In this document: in pieces, positions 53,304 to 62,502 of the stretch
How positions within the stretch are numbered: position 1 is the first letter of the stretch
Layout: every line of letters begins with the position of its first letter
From: an uncultured Clostridia bacterium
GTDB taxonomy: Bacteria; Bacillota; Clostridia; Christensenellales; Borkfalkiaceae
Assembly: GCA_947053545.1 (NCBI GenBank)
Contig: CAMRSY010000001.1
Coordinates: forward strand, 101,815-165,814
DNA: 64,000 bases
Direction of reading: 5' to 3'
Translations under genes and position numbers: made by a program
Notes under the pieces: generated by a model
The model's database searches: none
Told to the model about the DNA's origin: nothing
What the model saw: the letters and a program-made list of their open reading frames with translations, nothing else

Positions 53304-53332
53304 ATACTATCACTACGCGCATATTATGTCAA
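53304..53332 (-). promoter_or_regulatory. Promoter of the pectinesterase lipoprotein gene
   Basis: On the minus strand, perfect TTGACA, a 17-bp spacer and TAGTAT. The leader of about 130 nt contains a GCGCGGC/GCCGCGC hairpin (about 53219-53242) followed by a T-rich stretch, which may act as an attenuator. Confidence 0.75.
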
Positions 53333-53401
53333 TAGATAAGTTAAAATTTTTCGAAAAATGTCAAATTTTTACACCGCCCGAATTAATTTTTTTAACAAAA
53401 T

Positions 53402-53429
53402 AAAACCGCCCGTAAAAACGGACGGTTTT
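53402..53429 (-). terminator. Terminator of the leucine-rich-repeat lipoprotein gene
   Basis: A 12-bp stem with one mismatch (53402-53413 with 53418-53429) and a T-rich tail on the minus strand. Confidence 0.8.
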
Positions 53430-53467
53430 ATGCTTTTATATCATAATAGGTAATATTTATTTTTTAT

Positions 53468-55963
53468 TTACTTCTTGTTAAGGGTTATGTTCGACCCGTC
53501 GGAAAACACAACCTTTAAATCGTTTTGCGAATGCCATATATCGGCTTTTATGCTTCCGCCCTTAGCTATTGCCTGCCACTGCTCGGCAGTGCCCGCAAAA
53601 TTGACCGTCTGCGCACAGCCGAGCGCGGAATAACCTATTTCCGTAACCGTTGCGGGCAAGTCGTACTCCGTAAGCGCAACGCAACCGCTGAACGCATTGT
53701 TTGAAATAACTTTAACCGAATTCATAACCGCTTCTGAAAGCGCAGTACAGCTTCCGAAAGCGTACTCGCCTATTTGCTCGGCGCCTTTAAGGTCGATAGA
53801 AATTAGTTCCTTACAGGAATAGAACGCATAATCGCCAATCTTTTTTATACCGTCGGGAAGGGTTACCAGCCTTAGCTTTTGGCACCCCGTAAAAGCCGAA
53901 TTGCCTATTTCGGTTACGTCGGTCGCCGATAAATTTATACTGCTGAGATTTGCACAGTCGCTGAAAGCATAGTCGGCAATCTTTTCCACTCCGCTCTGCA
54001 AAGCGATTGTGGAAAGCGCCGCGCAACCTTTGAACGCGTAGCTCCAACTTTGGATACTCGAAGGAATTTCCACCGCCGTTATGCCCGTCCCCTCGAACGC
54101 ACGGGAGCCTATAAATTTCAAAGCGGAAGTATTGTCCGAGCCGACAAGCGCGACCGTTTTCAAAACAGAAGTGTCGTTGGTTTCCGTATTTTTAAACGCG
54201 CCGCCATATATACCCTTAACGCCGCTTAAATCGAGCTGGGTTGCTCCGCCCTGTGAATAGTCGGTGGATATTATCCAATTATCGATATATTTAACGCCGT
54301 TTTCCGTCTTGGTGTAGGTTATAGCCGAAAGGTCGCCCAAACCGCCGTCGCCTATAAATTCCACGCCGCCGAGGTTGATTTTCTCCAAGCCCTTAAACGC
54401 GTTTGCGCCTATGCGCTTAACGCCTTCGCCTAAATTGACCGTCTTTAACGCGGTAATTTTAGAATACGCGCCGTACCCTATTTCGCCGTTGCCGAACAGC
54501 GTTAAAGTTTCCACGGCAGCCGCGTCCTGCCCGCAGGATACGGGGGCGGTCAGCTCCTTTACTTTACAATTTTTAATGGCGTTTTCGCCTACCGTTTCCA
54601 CCGCTTCGTTAATAACCAACTTGTTTGCGGTTATGCCCGTCTTTCTGTATTTATCGTAATTGAAACAGTCGTTGCCTATTGTTTTAACGGTCGACGGCAA
54701 AACTATTTCCAGAGTTTCCGTCCCCTTCAGCGCAAACGCTTCCGCGCCGACAGTAACCAACCCCTCGGAAAAATCGAGCTTCGCAAGACTGTTACAGTCT
54801 TCAAAAGCGCTGTCGCCCACTGCCGCAACGGAAGCGGGCAGAGAAAGCGAGGATATTGCAGAGGAATAAAACGCCCTTTCGCCAATGCTTTCAACGCCGT
54901 CTTCGATAGTTACGCTCTGCAAAGACGAGCAATTTTCAAACGCGCTGTTGCTAACCGACTTTACCGCGGCGGGAATAACAACCGAAGTAAGCCCGCTGTT
55001 GTAAAACGCATTTTCGCCTATCGCCGTAAGCGTTGCGGGAAGTTCCACGCTCTTTAAATCAGCGCAGCTTTTAAAAGCGTTGGCGCCTATGGTGGTTACG
55101 CCGTCGCCAAGCGTAACCTCGGCAACCTTATCGCCCAACATTCCCTCGGGCACGGGGCTGTCGATATTCAACTTTGTTACGTTTTCAAACGTCGTCGCGC
55201 ACGTTTCGAGCCGAGCGCCTATTGTCAGCTGAGAGATATTAGAACAATAATAAAACGCTTTGTCTTCTATCGTTACAATATTTGGCATATTCAACGAGGT
55301 CAGATTTTCGCACTTATAAAAAGCCAATTCCCCAACCGTTTCAAATCCCGTTGCGTTTATGCTTGCTATCTTGCTCTCCCAGAAACAGTTTTTGCCAATC
55401 GTTGTAACCGTATCGGGCAGAGTTATATCCGTAAGTAACGAACACTCGGAAAAAGCCATTTCGCCAATTTCAATCAGCCCGCTTTCGAACGCGATTTCTT
55501 TAAGGTTTGCGCAATTTCTGAAAGCCGTTTTGCCTATGCGGGTTATAACGGAAAAGTTTACCGTTTCAAGCAGACTGCACCTCTCGAATATCCTGTCGGG
55601 CAATTCGGAAATTGCGTCGGGCAAAGTTACGACTTTTACGCCCGTATCGGCGAAAGCGTACGCTTTTAACGAAGTTACAGCCTTGCCGTTCACCTCGTCG
55701 GGCACGGTTACCGTTTCGCCCTCTCCCGAATATCCGGGAATAAAATTTCCTTCGGCGTCCTCTCCGTCGTCTAGCGCCGCGTACTCGTAGCGCGCAAGCT
55801 CGTAAGTGCCGTCGTCCTTTAACTCGAACCGCATATTATTCTGAATGACGGAGCCGTCGCCGTTACCGCTATCGCCGCCGCCAAAAAGACCGCACCCCGC
55901 AAAAGCCACCGCGGACACCGCCGCCGTAGCCGCAAGCGAGCAAATTAAAAATTTCTTTTTCAT
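53468..55963 (-). CDS. BspA-like leucine-rich-repeat lipoprotein
   Basis: 831 residues. Signal peptide with lipobox FAGC (about residue 23), then a Gly/Asp linker and a long array of LRR_5 repeats of about 23 residues (units like IGENAFYNSGLTSVVIPAAV and IGDYAFYSCKELISIDL), more than twenty in number. BspA-type proteins bind host matrix or other cells and are frequent in gut bacteria. I chose the ATG at 55963 (MKKKFLICS) over the GTG two codons earlier because GAGG precedes it. It is separate from the neighbouring pectinesterase gene. Confidence 0.9.
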   Translation of the reverse strand: MKKKFLICSLAATAAVSAVAFAGCGLFGGGDSGNGDGSVIQNNMRFELKDDGTYELARYEYAALDDGEDAEGNFIPGYSGEGETVTVPDEVNGKAVTSLKAYAFADTGVKVVTLPDAISELPDRIFERCSLLETVNFSVITRIGKTAFRNCANLKEIAFESGLIEIGEMAFSECSLLTDITLPDTVTTIGKNCFWESKIASINATGFETVGELAFYKCENLTSLNMPNIVTIEDKAFYYCSNISQLTIGARLETCATTFENVTKLNIDSPVPEGMLGDKVAEVTLGDGVTTIGANAFKSCADLKSVELPATLTAIGENAFYNSGLTSVVIPAAVKSVSNSAFENCSSLQSVTIEDGVESIGERAFYSSAISSLSLPASVAAVGDSAFEDCNSLAKLDFSEGLVTVGAEAFALKGTETLEIVLPSTVKTIGNDCFNYDKYRKTGITANKLVINEAVETVGENAIKNCKVKELTAPVSCGQDAAAVETLTLFGNGEIGYGAYSKITALKTVNLGEGVKRIGANAFKGLEKINLGGVEFIGDGGLGDLSAITYTKTENGVKYIDNWIISTDYSQGGATQLDLSGVKGIYGGAFKNTETNDTSVLKTVALVGSDNTSALKFIGSRAFEGTGITAVEIPSSIQSWSYAFKGCAALSTIALQSGVEKIADYAFSDCANLSSINLSATDVTEIGNSAFTGCQKLRLVTLPDGIKKIGDYAFYSCKELISIDLKGAEQIGEYAFGSCTALSEAVMNSVKVISNNAFSGCVALTEYDLPATVTEIGYSALGCAQTVNFAGTAEQWQAIAKGGSIKADIWHSQNDLKVVFSDGSNITLNKK

Positions 55964-56089
55964 AAACACCTCACTTAGAGTATTAGTTGACCTTTACCAT
56001 ATTATTAAATAAAGTCGGAAAACGCAAGCAACAATACCTTGCAATCCGTCAACTTAACGTTACAAATAAAATATCGACCGGTAAGCCGT

Positions 56090-56614
56090 CTATTTTTTCC
56101 GTTTTTTTAATACGACAAAGCTTACTATAAACGCAATTATAAATACGACCGCCCAACCGGGAACGACTATAATCAACATATAAAAAGTTTCGGGGTCGGC
56201 AAGGTTTGCCGTCTTCATAACTACGAGGGCAAATATGAACGTAACAATCGCGCATAACCCCATAAAGCATAAAGTAACTATGCCCGCGATTATAAATGCC
56301 TTTAACCAACTGCGCTTTTTAACTGTCGGCGCGGCTTGTCCGTCTTCCTGCGCGGCGCAAGCAATGCTTTCCGCCACGCCCTCGGCAGTTGCCGCAGACA
56401 AAGCCGCCGCGGCTTCTTCGCCGTTTATAAGCCAGTCTAAACTCACCCCGAAAAATTTTGCCATTGCCGCCGCCTTTTCGGAATCGGGCACGCTTTGCCC
56501 CGTTTCCCACTTGGAAACGGCCTGACGGGATACGCCCAGCCTGTCGGCAAACTCTTCCTGCGAAAGCGCGCTTCTCTTTCTTAAATTGTAAATTCTTTCG
56601 CCGAACCCAAGCAT
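56090..56614 (-). CDS. XRE-family regulator with two membrane helices
   Basis: 174 residues: an N-terminal Cro/C1 helix-turn-helix (ALSQEEFADRLGVSRQAVSKW, about residues 15-36), a linker, and two C-terminal membrane segments (about 105-130 and 143-168) with a KKRKK end. Such membrane-tethered XRE regulators are common in Firmicutes. Its targets are unknown; the nearest candidate is the BspA-like gene downstream on the same strand, about 125 bp away. Confidence 0.88.
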   Translation of the reverse strand: MLGFGERIYNLRKRSALSQEEFADRLGVSRQAVSKWETGQSVPDSEKAAAMAKFFGVSLDWLINGEEAAAALSAATAEGVAESIACAAQEDGQAAPTVKKRSWLKAFIIAGIVTLCFMGLCAIVTFIFALVVMKTANLADPETFYMLIIVVPGWAVVFIIAFIVSFVVLKKRKK

Positions 56615-56694
56615 ACGCGTATTATATAATATTTATTTCATTTTTGCAAGTCTATCAGATTTTAAGCTTTCAGGCAAAATTTACCGAATAAATA

Positions 56695-56718
56695 AAGGAC
56701 ATACTTGCGTATGTCCTT
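56695..56718 (-). terminator. Hairpin after rpsI
   Basis: A 10-bp perfect stem (56695-56704 with 56709-56718) downstream of rpsI. The T-tract in this direction is weak. Confidence 0.65.
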
Positions 56719-56724
56719 GTGTTT

Positions 56725-57138
56725 TTATCTCTTCGAGAACTGGGGTGCACGGCGTGCTTTCTTCAAGCCGTATTTCTTTCTTTCCTTTGCGCGGGGATCG
56801 CGTGTAAGGAAACCTTCTTTCTTCAATGCGGGTCTGCAGTCGGGTTCAGCCTGCAACAGTGCGCGGGCAATTCCCAAACGGATTGCGCCCGCCTGTCCGG
56901 TGTAGCCGCCTCCGTATACGTTAACCATAACGTCGTACTTGCCTTCTACGCCTAAAAGCGCAAGGGGCTGTTTAACCTGATATTGAATTAAGCCCTGAGG
57001 AAAGTACTCTTCGAAAGCTCTGTCATTTATTACGATAGCGCCCGTTCCTGCGGGAATAAGACGAACGCGGGCAATAGCCTTCTTTCTTCTGCCTGTTCCC
57101 CAAAACTGCAACTTTTTCTTTAAATTAGCCTTAGCCAT
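56725..57138 (-). CDS. rpsI: 30S ribosomal protein S9
   Basis: 137 residues. [19 protein letters not shown]-type start, [19 protein letters not shown], and the conserved end [17 protein letters not shown], whose terminal Arg reaches the P-site tRNA. Second gene of the rplM-rpsI operon, 18 bp after rplM. Confidence 0.98.
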   Translation of the reverse strand: MAKANLKKKLQFWGTGRRKKAIARVRLIPAGTGAIVINDRAFEEYFPQGLIQYQVKQPLALLGVEGKYDVMVNVYGGGYTGQAGAIRLGIARALLQAEPDCRPALKKEGFLTRDPRAKERKKYGLKKARRAPQFSKR

Positions 57139-57156
57139 ATTTCCTTACCTCTTACC

Positions 57157-57588
57157 TTAATATAATTTAAGCTCTTCGGGCTTCTGTGCGGAATGGTTGT
57201 GCTCCGCACCCTTATATACTCTGAGTTTCTTTATCATATCTCTGCCCAAAGAATTTTTGGGAAGCATACCTTTAACCGCTTCGTAAACGGCAAGGTCGCT
57301 TTTTTCCGCAAGCATCTTTTTGTATGCAATCTCTTTCAAACCGCCTATATAGCCGGTATGATATCTGTAAAACTTGTCTTCAAGCTTTTTACCGGTAAGC
57401 ACAACCTTATCGGAATTTAAAATTATAACGAAATCGCCGCAATCGACATTGGGCGTAAACGTGGGCTTGTTTTTACCGCGAAGTATAGCCGCAACCTTGG
57501 AAGCAAGTCTTCCCAAAGGAACGCCTGCGGCGTCGACAACATACCACTTTCTTTCAACCGTCTGGGCATTTGCCATATAAGTTTTCAT
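57157..57588 (-). CDS. rplM: 50S ribosomal protein L13
   Basis: 143 residues. [20 protein letters not shown] is the standard N-terminus, followed by [19 protein letters not shown] and [12 protein letters not shown]. First gene of rplM-rpsI, preceded by a promoter and a leader hairpin. Confidence 0.98.
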   Translation of the reverse strand: MKTYMANAQTVERKWYVVDAAGVPLGRLASKVAAILRGKNKPTFTPNVDCGDFVIILNSDKVVLTGKKLEDKFYRYHTGYIGGLKEIAYKKMLAEKSDLAVYEAVKGMLPKNSLGRDMIKKLRVYKGAEHNHSAQKPEELKLY

Positions 57589-57601
57589 TGTTTTCTCCTT
57601 A

Positions 57602-57622
57602 TCGGTCCCCCTGAGAAACCGA
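57602..57622 (-). promoter_or_regulatory. Hairpin in the rplM leader, possible L13 autoregulation site
   Basis: TCGGT...ACCGA stem with a GGGGG-rich loop, ending about 15 nt before the ATG. It resembles the position of the L13 leader element of Firmicutes. Sequence support for the exact family is weak. Confidence 0.4.
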
Positions 57623-57666
57623 CGCTATTTTCACACTTTTTTCTTTATTTCCGTCAATGTAAAACT

Positions 57667-57695
57667 ATTTTATTATTAAATGACACTTATGTCAA
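57667..57695 (-). promoter_or_regulatory. Promoter of rplM-rpsI
   Basis: On the minus strand, perfect TTGACA, a 17-bp spacer and TAAAAT. Confidence 0.8.
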
Positions 57696-57778
57696 GCCGT
57701 TTTGAGCGCGGAAACAAAGTTTTTAATAATTTTTAAATTATTTTAAAACGCCGTGTTTTAGCTTGACAGAAAGCAAAA

Positions 57779-57800
57779 CGGAGCGATAAAAACCGCTCCG
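57779..57800 (-). terminator. Probable terminator of alaS
   Basis: A CGGAGCG/CGCTCCG stem 30 bp after the alaS stop, with a short TTTT tract. Confidence 0.5.
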
Positions 57801-57829
57801 CAATATTTGTTTATATCTTCATAAGCGCG

Positions 57830-59635
57830 TTAATTTTTAACCAGCACCGCCTTGATACGTTTTACGCCGGCGGATACGTTTTCCTGCTTTGCAATTTTAA
57901 ACGTACCCAAAAGCCCCGTATGTTCGGCGTGCGGCCCTCCGCATATTTCTTTTGAAAATTCGCCTATGGAATAAGTTTTTACAATTTCGCCGTATTTGCT
58001 TTCAAACAACCCCGTAAAGCCTTCTTCGCGCGCCTCGTCAAGCGTCATTTCGCGCATAACCACCGGCAAATCCTGTTTAATGACACCGTTTACCAAATCT
58101 TCCACCGCTTTAACCTCTTCGGGGGTAAGCTTGCGGGCAAAATTGAAATCGAAACGCAACCTTTCCTCGGTTATGTTCGAACCCTTTTGGGCTATTTCTT
58201 CCGAACACACTTTTTTTAGCGCCGCGTGAAGCAGGTGCGTTGCCGTGTGCAGATTGGTAGTTTCTTCCTTGTGGTCGGCAAGTCCGCAGGCAAATTTCTG
58301 CTCGCTGCCCGCGCGCGATTTTTCCTGATGTTCGGCAAACGCTTTATTATAGCCGTCCACGTCCACCTTAAGCCCCTTTTCATCCGCCATTTCAACGGTA
58401 ATTTCCACGGGGAAACCGCAGGTATCGTACAGATGAAACGCCGTTACGCCGTCTATTACGCCGCCCGCCGCAAGAGCCGAAGCAACTTTTTCAAACTCCT
58501 TGATACCCTGCGCCAGCGTGCGCAAAAATTTGGCTTCTTCCTTATTAAGCTCCTCTTCTATTTTAGCCGCGTTGGCAACAAGTTCGGGATAAACGTCAGC
58601 GTATTTTTCGACTATCGTTTTCGAAACCTGATTTAGCGCGCCCTGAGGCAACCCTATATTTCTGCCGAAACGCACCGCGCGCCTTATAATTCTTCTTAAA
58701 ATATATCCCTGGTCGGTATTAGAGGGCACTATGCCTTTTGCGTCGCCCAGCATAAACGTAGCCGTGCGCACGTGGTCCAGAACAACGCGGAACGCTTTGG
58801 TATTCTGCTCGTTTTCACCGTACTTGCACCCCGTAAGTTGCTCGATTTTGGCGATAGCTTTTTCGTATATGTCCGTTTCGTAAACGCTGTCTTTGCCGTT
58901 TATAATGCACAGCGTACGTTCCAGCCCCATTCCGGTATCCACGTTTCTCTGGGCGAGCGGCTCGTATGCGCCCTGATCGTTTTTGTTATACTGCATAAAC
59001 ACGTCGTTCCATATTTCGAGGAACGTGCCCTTGGGCGCTTCGTCAAACTGCTCGGAATTAAGCTTGTCCGCCTCCTCGTGGTTACGGATTATATGCATTT
59101 CGGTATCGGGTCCGCACGGTCCCGTCACGCCCGCAGGACCCCACCAGTTGCCGCTTTTGGGAAGGAAATATATATTTTCGGGTAATATTCCGCATTCGAG
59201 CCATTTTTCAGCGCTTTCCGTATCGCGCGGACAGTCGCCGTCGCCGGCAAAACATGTTATCGCAATATCTTCCACCGGTATACCCAGATAATCGGGCGAG
59301 GTTAAAAACTCGAACGACCAGGGTATCATTTCGTTTTTGAAATAGTCGCCCAGCGACCAGTTGCCCAGCATTTCGAAAAACGTGCAGTGCGACGAATCGC
59401 CCACCTCGTCGATATCGCCGGTACGCACGCATTTCTGAACGTCGCAAAGCCGCTTGCCCGCGGGGTGTTTTTCGCCCAGAAGATAGGGCACCAGCGGATG
59501 CATTCCCGCCGTGGTAAACAGCACGGTAGGGTCGTTTTCGGGAATAAGCGAAGCGGACGCTATTACTGCGTGGCCCTTGCTTTTAAAGAAATCGAGATAC
59601 ATTTTTCTTAAACTTTCGCTTGTCAGTACTTTCAT
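57830..59635 (-). CDS. alaS: Alanyl-tRNA synthetase lacking the C-Ala domain
   Basis: 601 residues, whereas bacterial AlaRS is usually about 870. The class II catalytic core is complete (FFKSKGHAVIASASLIP, ATFMLGDAKGIVPSN), followed by the tRNA-recognition helices and the editing domain with zinc ligands H463 and H467 (HTATH) and C565 and H569 (CGGPH, where CGGTH is usual). The protein ends just after VKRIKAVL, the natural boundary of the editing domain, so the DHHA1/C-Ala part is absent. No frameshift remnant was found downstream. Probably functional in its short form. Confidence 0.92.
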   Translation of the reverse strand: MKVLTSESLRKMYLDFFKSKGHAVIASASLIPENDPTVLFTTAGMHPLVPYLLGEKHPAGKRLCDVQKCVRTGDIDEVGDSSHCTFFEMLGNWSLGDYFKNEMIPWSFEFLTSPDYLGIPVEDIAITCFAGDGDCPRDTESAEKWLECGILPENIYFLPKSGNWWGPAGVTGPCGPDTEMHIIRNHEEADKLNSEQFDEAPKGTFLEIWNDVFMQYNKNDQGAYEPLAQRNVDTGMGLERTLCIINGKDSVYETDIYEKAIAKIEQLTGCKYGENEQNTKAFRVVLDHVRTATFMLGDAKGIVPSNTDQGYILRRIIRRAVRFGRNIGLPQGALNQVSKTIVEKYADVYPELVANAAKIEEELNKEEAKFLRTLAQGIKEFEKVASALAAGGVIDGVTAFHLYDTCGFPVEITVEMADEKGLKVDVDGYNKAFAEHQEKSRAGSEQKFACGLADHKEETTNLHTATHLLHAALKKVCSEEIAQKGSNITEERLRFDFNFARKLTPEEVKAVEDLVNGVIKQDLPVVMREMTLDEAREEGFTGLFESKYGEIVKTYSIGEFSKEICGGPHAEHTGLLGTFKIAKQENVSAGVKRIKAVLVKN

Positions 59636-59688
59636 ATTTATTACCTTAATATTTATTGCGTAATTTTTAATTAATTTTGCCGAAGTTT

Positions 59689-61083
59689 TTAATTTTTTAT
59701 TATTTCGTAGCCGTCTTTGCTATCCTTTACAGCATACCCCAGATTGGTAAGCTGCAAGCGCAAAGCGTCAGCCTCCGCCCAGTTTTTATTCAGTTTAGCC
59801 TGCCAGCGCCTTTCTGCAAGCGCTTTTACCTCTTCGGGCACACCCGCGCCGCCCAACTTTGCCTTTACCTCGTCAAGGTATTGCGCCGCGTCTTTTTTGA
59901 ACATCCCCAAAATAGAATACGTACGCTTTATCTGCGCAACGTCGTCCGCGCAGCTTTCGTTGTTTACGGCTAACTTTGCCGATACTTTTTTAAACAGACC
60001 GAATAAATCGGACAGTGCGAGCGCGGTATTGAAATCGTCGTCCATACATTCGTTAAACCGCCTGTCTATCTCAGCGTTGCCGTTGCCGCCCTTGCCGAAT
60101 TTGCTTTCAACGGCGTATATTAAGCGGTAAAATTCGGTGAGATGTTTTTCCGCGTCAGGAAAAAGGTTGTCCGTAATATTTATGTCGTTACGGTAGTTTG
60201 TCTGTAAAAGCGCAAACTTAATAGCCTCGTTAGTGTACTTTTTAAGCAGGTCTTCCAATAACAAACTGTTCCCAAGGCTTTTAGACATCTTCTGTCCGTT
60301 TACCTTTATAAGACCGTTATGCGTCCAGTACTGCACAAACCTCTTGCCCGTAAGACTTTCAGTCTGCGCAATTTCGTTTTCGTGATGGGGAAAAATTAAG
60401 TCTCTGCCGCCGCCGTGTATGTCTATCTGTTCGCCGAACGCAGCTTTGTTCATTGCCGAACATTCTATATGCCACCCGGGTCTGCCTTCGCCCCAGGGCG
60501 AAGCCCAGCTTATTTCCCCCTCTTTAGCCGCCTTCCACAGCGCAAAATCGGCGGGATTTTTTTTCTCTTCGCCGTTTTCCACACGCACGCCGTCAAGCAT
60601 ATCCTCAACCGTTCGGTTGGAAAGACAGCCGTAACCTTTAAAACTGGTAACGTCGAAATATACGTCGCCGTTTGACGCGGCATATGCGTGACCCTTTGCT
60701 ATAAGTTGGGCAATAAAGCTTATTATATTGCCGATATTTTCGGTAGCCTTAAGCCATAGCGTAGGGTCGTCGATATCCATCTCGCGCATAACTTTGTCAA
60801 TCTTTTCTATGGTCATAGCCGCGTATTTATCGGCAGGTATTCCCGTCTCCTTCGAGCGCGCGATAATTTTGTCGTCGACGTCGGTATAATTACGGGCATA
60901 CGTCACCGCATATCCCTTCTTTTCGAGATATTTGCGAATTATATCGTAAATAAGCGCCTGAAAGCCGTGACCTATATGCGCCTCGCCAGATACGGTTATG
61001 CCGCAAGCATACATTTTAACCTTTCCTTCTACAAGCGGCTTGAACTCTTCCTTAGTTCTTGTCAGTGTGTTGTATATCCGCAT
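59689..61083 (-). CDS. cysS: Cysteinyl-tRNA synthetase
   Basis: 464 residues, class I. HIGH is GEAHIGHGFQAL, KMSKS is GQKMSKSLGNS, and zinc ligands include MYACGITV, SAMN-type ECSAMNKAAFG and HHENEIAQ. The start ATG at 61083 lies inside the end of cysE (32-bp overlap), so the two are likely coupled: serine acetyltransferase for cysteine synthesis followed by cysteine charging. Confidence 0.96.
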   Translation of the reverse strand: MRIYNTLTRTKEEFKPLVEGKVKMYACGITVSGEAHIGHGFQALIYDIIRKYLEKKGYAVTYARNYTDVDDKIIARSKETGIPADKYAAMTIEKIDKVMREMDIDDPTLWLKATENIGNIISFIAQLIAKGHAYAASNGDVYFDVTSFKGYGCLSNRTVEDMLDGVRVENGEEKKNPADFALWKAAKEGEISWASPWGEGRPGWHIECSAMNKAAFGEQIDIHGGGRDLIFPHHENEIAQTESLTGKRFVQYWTHNGLIKVNGQKMSKSLGNSLLLEDLLKKYTNEAIKFALLQTNYRNDINITDNLFPDAEKHLTEFYRLIYAVESKFGKGGNGNAEIDRRFNECMDDDFNTALALSDLFGLFKKVSAKLAVNNESCADDVAQIKRTYSILGMFKKDAAQYLDEVKAKLGGAGVPEEVKALAERRWQAKLNKNWAEADALRLQLTNLGYAVKDSKDGYEIIKN

Positions 61084-61726
61084 CGTCCTTTACCTCGTAT
61101 TCAATGCCAAGTTTCTCTTCCAGCGCAAACACCCTTTCGCGCAGAGCGCACAGCTCTTTAAGCATAGGGTCGTCTTTTTCCTGCATAAGATCGGCGGCGT
61201 CCTTGCTTCCGCCCACCCTAACGATTCTTGCGGGAACGCCCACAACGGTAGCGTGAGCGGGAACGTCCCTTAAAACCACGGCGCCCGCACCCACTTTGGC
61301 GTAGTCGCCCACGGTTATATTTCCTAAAATTTTGGCGCCGGCAGAAATTACGCAGTTTTCGCCTATCGTAGGGTGGCGTTTACCCGTTTCCTTGCCTGTT
61401 CCGCCCAGCGTGCATCCCTGATATAAAACCGTGCCCTTTCCTACCACCGCGGTTTCGCCTATAACAACGCCCTGACCGTGGTCGATAAACACCCCCGAAG
61501 CGATTTTTGCCGCGGGATGAATTTCAATGCCCGTAATACGCTTTGTCCGCTGGCTTATAATGCGGGCCAGCAATTTGAAATGTATTCTGTAAAAAAAGTG
61601 CGCGCGTCTGTGCCGCGACAAAGCCCTGACCCCCGAGTAAGTGAGCCATATTTCGAATTTATTTCGCGCGGCAGGGTCGTTGCGCTTTGCCGCGGCGATG
61701 TCTTCTCTCAACTTTTTAAAAAACAA
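61052..61726 (-). CDS. cysE: Serine O-acetyltransferase
   Basis: First committed step of cysteine synthesis. 224 residues: a helical N-terminal part and a left-handed beta-helix of hexapeptide repeats, with the active-site DHGQGVVIGETAVVG segment (His and Asp) and TLGGTGKETGKRHPTIG. The C-terminal part is coiled (LCALRERVFALEEKLG). It overlaps cysS by 32 bp. Confidence 0.95.
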   Translation of the reverse strand: MFFKKLREDIAAAKRNDPAARNKFEIWLTYSGVRALSRHRRAHFFYRIHFKLLARIISQRTKRITGIEIHPAAKIASGVFIDHGQGVVIGETAVVGKGTVLYQGCTLGGTGKETGKRHPTIGENCVISAGAKILGNITVGDYAKVGAGAVVLRDVPAHATVVGVPARIVRVGGSKDAADLMQEKDDPMLKELCALRERVFALEEKLGIEYEVKDDADIQHTDKN

Positions 61727-61809
61727 TATTATATTCTCCGAGCGGCAGATATGCCGCTTTTATTATATGCCGCAACCTTTATATCGCGGAACAACGCCGC
61801 ATAAAATTT

Positions 61810-62463
61810 TCAGGTTTTATTCGACATTTTGAATACGTCGCGCGATTTACCTATTACAAAGATATGGTCGCCCTCCTGAAACACAAAGTCGGGCATAGGC
61901 GAAGGGTCTAAATGCTCCCCGCGCTTAATAGCTATTATATTTATTTTAAATTTTTTACGCACGTCCAGCTCGATAATCGACTTCCCTTCCCAGATTTTCA
62001 TTATGGGAACCTCGAAAATCGCGTATCCGTCGGTCAATGCAACGTAGTCGAATATGTTGTTTCCGTTATGCCTTATTGCCAGCTTATCCGCCGTTTCGCC
62101 GTCGGCGTAAATAATTTCGTCGGCGCCGATTTTTTTCAGCAACTCGCACTGCACGTCGTCGCGCGCGCGGGCGGCAACGTATTTTGCCCCTAGCTTTTTC
62201 AAGGTTATGGTGGTAAGCATAGAAGCTTCTAAATTATCGCCCACCGTAACGAAACATATATCGAACGAAGGTATATCCAAAGCGCCCAGCACGTCTTCGT
62301 GCGTGTATTCGGCAATACGCGCGTCGGCAAATTTAGAAGCTATGCGGGCTATGCGCTCCTCCCTGCTGTCAAGCACCATAACGTCGTGCCCCAAATCCTG
62401 CATTTTTTCGGCAAGATGGCTGCCTAATCTGCCCATACCTATTATTAAAACCGATTTTTTCAT
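61810..62463 (-). CDS. ktrA: Potassium channel gating subunit KtrA (RCK)
   Basis: 217 residues of cytosolic TrkA type. The Rossmann motif is IIGMGRLGSHLAE, with the acidic end VLDSRE (nucleotide specificity), followed by a TrkA_C domain (about 135-217). It gates KtrB by binding ATP/ADP, and in many Firmicutes c-di-AMP. It is 39 bp after ktrB. Confidence 0.93.
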   Translation of the reverse strand: MKKSVLIIGMGRLGSHLAEKMQDLGHDVMVLDSREERIARIASKFADARIAEYTHEDVLGALDIPSFDICFVTVGDNLEASMLTTITLKKLGAKYVAARARDDVQCELLKKIGADEIIYADGETADKLAIRHNGNNIFDYVALTDGYAIFEVPIMKIWEGKSIIELDVRKKFKINIIAIKRGEHLDPSPMPDFVFQEGDHIFVIGKSRDVFKMSNKT

Positions 62464-62502
62464 ATTCTTTTACCCGTATAAATTAGCAATCCTAAATGTC
62501 CG

